From: an uncultured Collinsella sp.
GTDB lineage: Bacteria > Actinomycetota > Coriobacteriia > Coriobacteriales > Coriobacteriaceae
Direction of reading: 5' to 3'
Assembly: GCA_900757705.1 (NCBI GenBank)
Contig: CAAEOW010000070.1
Location: 1 to 5,576, forward strand
DNA length: 5,576 nt
Notes under the pieces: model-generated
Databases searched by the model: none
Told to the model about the DNA's origin: nothing
Seen by the model: the letters and a program-made list of their open reading frames with translations, nothing else
Translations under genes and position numbers: made by a program
Shown here: one piece after another, positions 3,191-5,576 of the stretch
Layout of the letters: every line of letters starts with the position of its first letter
Position numbering within the stretch: the first letter of the stretch is position 1

Positions 3191-5576
3191 TTACTTGTCG
3201 GCGGCTGCTTTCTTGGCAGTCGACTTCTTCGCGGTCGCCTTCTTGGCGGCAGTGGCTTTCTTAGCCGTCGTCTTCTTGGCCGCCGTCGTCTTCTTTGCCG
3301 TGCTCGCCTTGGTTGTGGTCTTGCGACCGCGGGCGGGCTTCTTCTCCTTGGTCGGGCAGTCCATGTTCACGCAGATGCGCCACGGGCCGCGCGCCGTGTT
3401 GACCACCACGATGGGGGCGCCGCACTCGGGGCAGGTCTCGCCCGTCGCCTCGAGCTTACCGCGCGCCGGCAGAGGATAGCTCACACCGCAGTCATCGTAG
3501 TTGGTGCAGCGGATAAAGCGCTTGCCGCTCTTCTCGCTCTTGTGCGCGATCAGGTCGCCATGGCGTCCGGCCTCGGCGCACACCTTGCACTCGCCCACCT
3601 TAAGGTCAGGCTCGTAGTTGGTGGGGCACGTGGGGTTCACGCAAATCTCGAAGGCCTTCTGGCGGAACGGCTGGCACTTAATGCGCGGCGCGCCGCACTC
3701 GGGGCACACGGCTGCCTCGCCCTCGAGCGGGCTCACCTTGACGCCGCTCGGCACCGGATAGGTCACGTCGCAGTCGGGCCAGCCCATGCAGCCGATAAAG
3801 CTGCCGCGGGTCTTGGCGCTCGTCTTCATAACCAGGTCCTTGCCGCACTTGGGGCAGGCGCCCACGCGCGCATCGGCCGTAACGGCGTCGCTGATGGCGT
3901 CGCCCAGCTCCTGCGTGTGCTTGAGCAGCTCGTCGAGCACGCCGGCCAGCAGCGCGCGCGAGTGCGTCACGACATGCTCTTCGGTATCCTCGCCGCGCTC
4001 CACACGGGTCATATCGCCATCGAGCTCGCTGGTCATATCGGGGCTCGTGATGCGCGGGGCAAACTGCGTCAGCGCGTCGATGATGGCGATACCCAGCTGG
4101 CTCGGCTCAACAGGATCATTTTTGAGATAGCGCACGGCATACAGGCGCTCGATGATGCTCGCACGCGTGGACTTGGTACCCAGGCCGCGCTTTTCCATCT
4201 CCTGCACGAGCTTGCCCTGGCTGTAGCGCGCGGGCGGCTCGGTCTGCTTGGCCTCGAGCTTAATGTCGAACACATCGACCGTATCGCCCTGCTCCAGCGG
4301 CGGCATCTGCTCATCGCGCTTAAGTCCATACGGATACGCCTCGCGGAAGCCCGGAGTCACGAGCACATCGCCCGAAGCCACGAACGGCTCACCGTTCACG
4401 TCGAGCTCGAGCTTGGTGTTCTCGATGGTCGCGGGACCCATGAGCGTCGCCAGGAAGCGGCGGGCGATGAGGTCGTAGAGCTTGCGCTGACCGCCATCGA
4501 GCGTGGACGGATCGCCCTCGCCCGTGGGGTAGATAGGCGGGTGGTCGGTGGTCTCGACTTTACCGCGCGTGGGCTTCATGGGGCCGGCGAGCACCTTTTT
4601 GCACACGGGCGCCAGCGCCGGATTAATCTTTGCCAGGTCACTCACCACGGCACCCAGATCGAGCGTCGCGGGGTACACGGTGTTGTCGACACGCGGATAG
4701 CTGATGAGACCGGCCATGTAGAGGGACTCGGCGATGCGCATCGTACGCGCAGGCGAGATGCCCTCGGCCGCAGCGGCAGCCTGCAGCGAGGTCGTCGCAA
4801 ACGGCGTGGGCGGCTGCTGCTTACGCGAGCGCTTGGTCACCGCGGCAACGGTCGCCGTCGTAGCGCCGTCGACGTGACCATACGCTGTCTCGGCGGCATC
4901 TTTGTCGGTAAAACGCGCCGTCTTGTGCGCGATCTTAAAGCGGTCGTCCTCGGCAGCGCCCTGAGCGGCACCCATGCCGCGAATCTGCCAATAGTCCTCG
5001 GGCACAAACGCCATGCGCTCGCGCTCGCGCTCGACCACCAGGGCGAGTGTCGGCGTCTGCACGCGGCCGGCAGAGCGCACGTTACCAAAGCCGCCAAACT
5101 TGGCGAGCGTCAGATAGCGCGTGAGTACCGCGCCCCAAATGAGGTCGATGTGCTGGCGGCTCTCGCCAGCGTCGGCCAGGTTCTGGTCAAGCGAGACAAG
5201 GTTATCGAAGGCCTGCGTAATCTCGGCCTTGGTAAACGAAGAGTATTGGGCGCGGGCAACCGGCAAGTCGGGCGCCACCTCACGCACCTTGTTGAGAGCG
5301 TCCGAACCGATCAGCTCGCCCTCGCGATCGAAGTCCGTGGCGATGATGACACTGTCGGACTTTTTGGCGAGGTTCTTGAGCGAGCGAATGAGCTCTTTCT
5401 CGGCCGGCAGTTTAATGACGGGCGCCCAGGTGAGATAGGGCAGGCTCTCAAGCTTCCAGCCCTTGATGGAGATACCGTCGGCAAGAAACGGCTTGCGCTT
5501 GGTGTCGTAGGGCGGACGTGCCAGGCCATCGGGCATATCGGCCGGCAGCATCTCGCCGTCCTCGGTGACCGAATAC
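3191..5576 (-). CDS. topA: DNA topoisomerase I, type IA, archaeal-type (N-terminus beyond the window edge)
   Basis: This is a type IA topoisomerase, which relaxes negatively supercoiled DNA through a 5'-phosphotyrosine intermediate. The reading frame stays open to the right edge, leaving 794 residues (numbered here from the first full codon, 5573-5575); the start and the first Toprim Glu lie outside. Visible: Toprim ATDFDREGE (79-87), HIDLIWGAVLTRYL (142-155), SAGRVQTPTLA (168-178), the active-site loop ISYPRVDNTVYP (291-302) with catalytic Tyr293 and Arg295, TTDHPPIYPTGE (342-353) and GTKSTR (466-471). Four Cys4 zinc ribbons follow (first Cys pairs at 574, 624, 663 and 715), then a Lys/Ala/Thr-rich tail (743-794). 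DFDREGELIG, the DLIWGA-LTR run and YPR-DNTVYP resemble archaeal TopA as I remember it, more than E. coli TopA. Val296 stands where Thr or Ser is usual. The ATG at 5551 is internal, not the start. The gene ends at a terminator shared with the convergent plus-strand gene. Confidence 0.95.
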   Translation of the reverse strand, partial: YSVTEDGEMLPADMPDGLARPPYDTKRKPFLADGISIKGWKLESLPYLTWAPVIKLPAEKELIRSLKNLAKKSDSVIIATDFDREGELIGSDALNKVREVAPDLPVARAQYSSFTKAEITQAFDNLVSLDQNLADAGESRQHIDLIWGAVLTRYLTLAKFGGFGNVRSAGRVQTPTLALVVERERERMAFVPEDYWQIRGMGAAQGAAEDDRFKIAHKTARFTDKDAAETAYGHVDGATTATVAAVTKRSRKQQPPTPFATTSLQAAAAAEGISPARTMRIAESLYMAGLISYPRVDNTVYPATLDLGAVVSDLAKINPALAPVCKKVLAGPMKPTRGKVETTDHPPIYPTGEGDPSTLDGGQRKLYDLIARRFLATLMGPATIENTKLELDVNGEPFVASGDVLVTPGFREAYPYGLKRDEQMPPLEQGDTVDVFDIKLEAKQTEPPARYSQGKLVQEMEKRGLGTKSTRASIIERLYAVRYLKNDPVEPSQLGIAIIDALTQFAPRITSPDMTSELDGDMTRVERGEDTEEHVVTHSRALLAGVLDELLKHTQELGDAISDAVTADARVGACPKCGKDLVMKTSAKTRGSFIGCMGWPDCDVTYPVPSGVKVSPLEGEAAVCPECGAPRIKCQPFRQKAFEICVNPTCPTNYEPDLKVGECKVCAEAGRHGDLIAHKSEKSGKRFIRCTNYDDCGVSYPLPARGKLEATGETCPECGAPIVVVNTARGPWRICVNMDCPTKEKKPARGRKTTTKASTAKKTTAAKKTTAKKATAAKKATAKKSTAKKAAADK
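3194..3349 (-). repeat. Lys/Ala/Thr-rich repeat tail of topA
   Basis: The last 52 residues are basic and low in complexity, with about six AKK units spaced by Thr or Ala (such as TAKKTTAAKK). Similar basic tails are known on actinobacterial topoisomerase I and histone H1-like proteins, where they bind DNA. Here one is attached to an archaeal-type core. Confidence 0.8.
3350..3856 (-). repeat. Duplicated two-zinc-ribbon module within topA
   Basis: Two consecutive units of about 80 residues (3620-3856 and 3350-3589) share the same order: a CxxC pair, FI-x-C-x5-C, a V-x-YP-x-P strand, then CPECGAP and ICVN-x-x-CPT. Each unit therefore holds one x5-spaced and one x4-spaced Cys4 ribbon. This points to an internal tandem duplication, now diverged. 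Confidence 0.75.

Noticed and set aside
3174..3479. Plus-strand frame whose translation looks like a very hydrophobic membrane protein
   Set aside because: The hydrophobic run is the reverse reading of the Lys/Ala-rich topA tail codons; the real gene is on the minus strand.
5549..5551. ATG as the start of topA
   Set aside because: The frame is open beyond it to the window edge, and the N-terminal part of the Toprim domain with its catalytic Glu would be missing.

Overview
This GC-rich window reads as the chromosome of a high-GC Gram-positive bacterium. A member of the Actinobacteria, most likely class Coriobacteriia (Collinsella or a relative), is my best guess. That rests on three things: the topA/tmk/holB neighbourhood, which is familiar from actinobacteria; the Lys/Ala-rich tail on topoisomerase I; and a 57-bp GGGACGTTCCT-type intergenic palindrome that I associate from memory with that group. 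The assignment is inference and was not tested by any search.

Layout from left to right. On the minus strand, holB (DNA polymerase III delta' subunit, 25-1152) lies directly downstream of tmk (dTMP kinase, 1154-1837). They are separated by one base, and the holB Shine-Dalgarno sequence sits inside the last tmk codons, so they form one operon. A 225-bp divergent intergenic region (1838-2062) holds a candidate minus-strand promoter for tmk-holB, a 13-bp inverted repeat, the first copy of the palindromic repeat, and a plus-strand promoter with a perfect TATAAT. The plus-strand gene at 2063-3046 encodes an uncharacterised single-pass membrane protein: an N-terminal Cys4 zinc ribbon, a Pro/Gln-rich linker, one membrane segment, a run of nine Asp, and an acidic helical domain predicted to lie outside the membrane. 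It is followed by the second repeat copy (55 of 57 bases identical to the first) and by a bidirectional intrinsic terminator, which it shares with the convergent topA. The topA gene (3191-5576, minus strand) runs off the right edge, so its N-terminus is missing.

How the genes relate: Tmk supplies dTDP for DNA synthesis, HolB is part of the clamp loader at the replication fork, and TopA relaxes negative supercoils, so the minus-strand genes form a DNA replication and topology neighbourhood. The zinc-ribbon membrane gene is oriented against them and bracketed by near-identical palindromes, so it looks like a later insertion between topA and tmk.

The points most worth a second look are these: TopA is of the archaeal type and not the usual bacterial type; it has Val where Thr or Ser is expected beside the catalytic Tyr; its C-terminus carries a duplicated pair of zinc ribbons; and the orphan membrane gene is flanked by the repeat pair. 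I found no RNA gene, CRISPR array, complete insertion sequence or origin. Nothing here amounts to a clear new multi-gene system.
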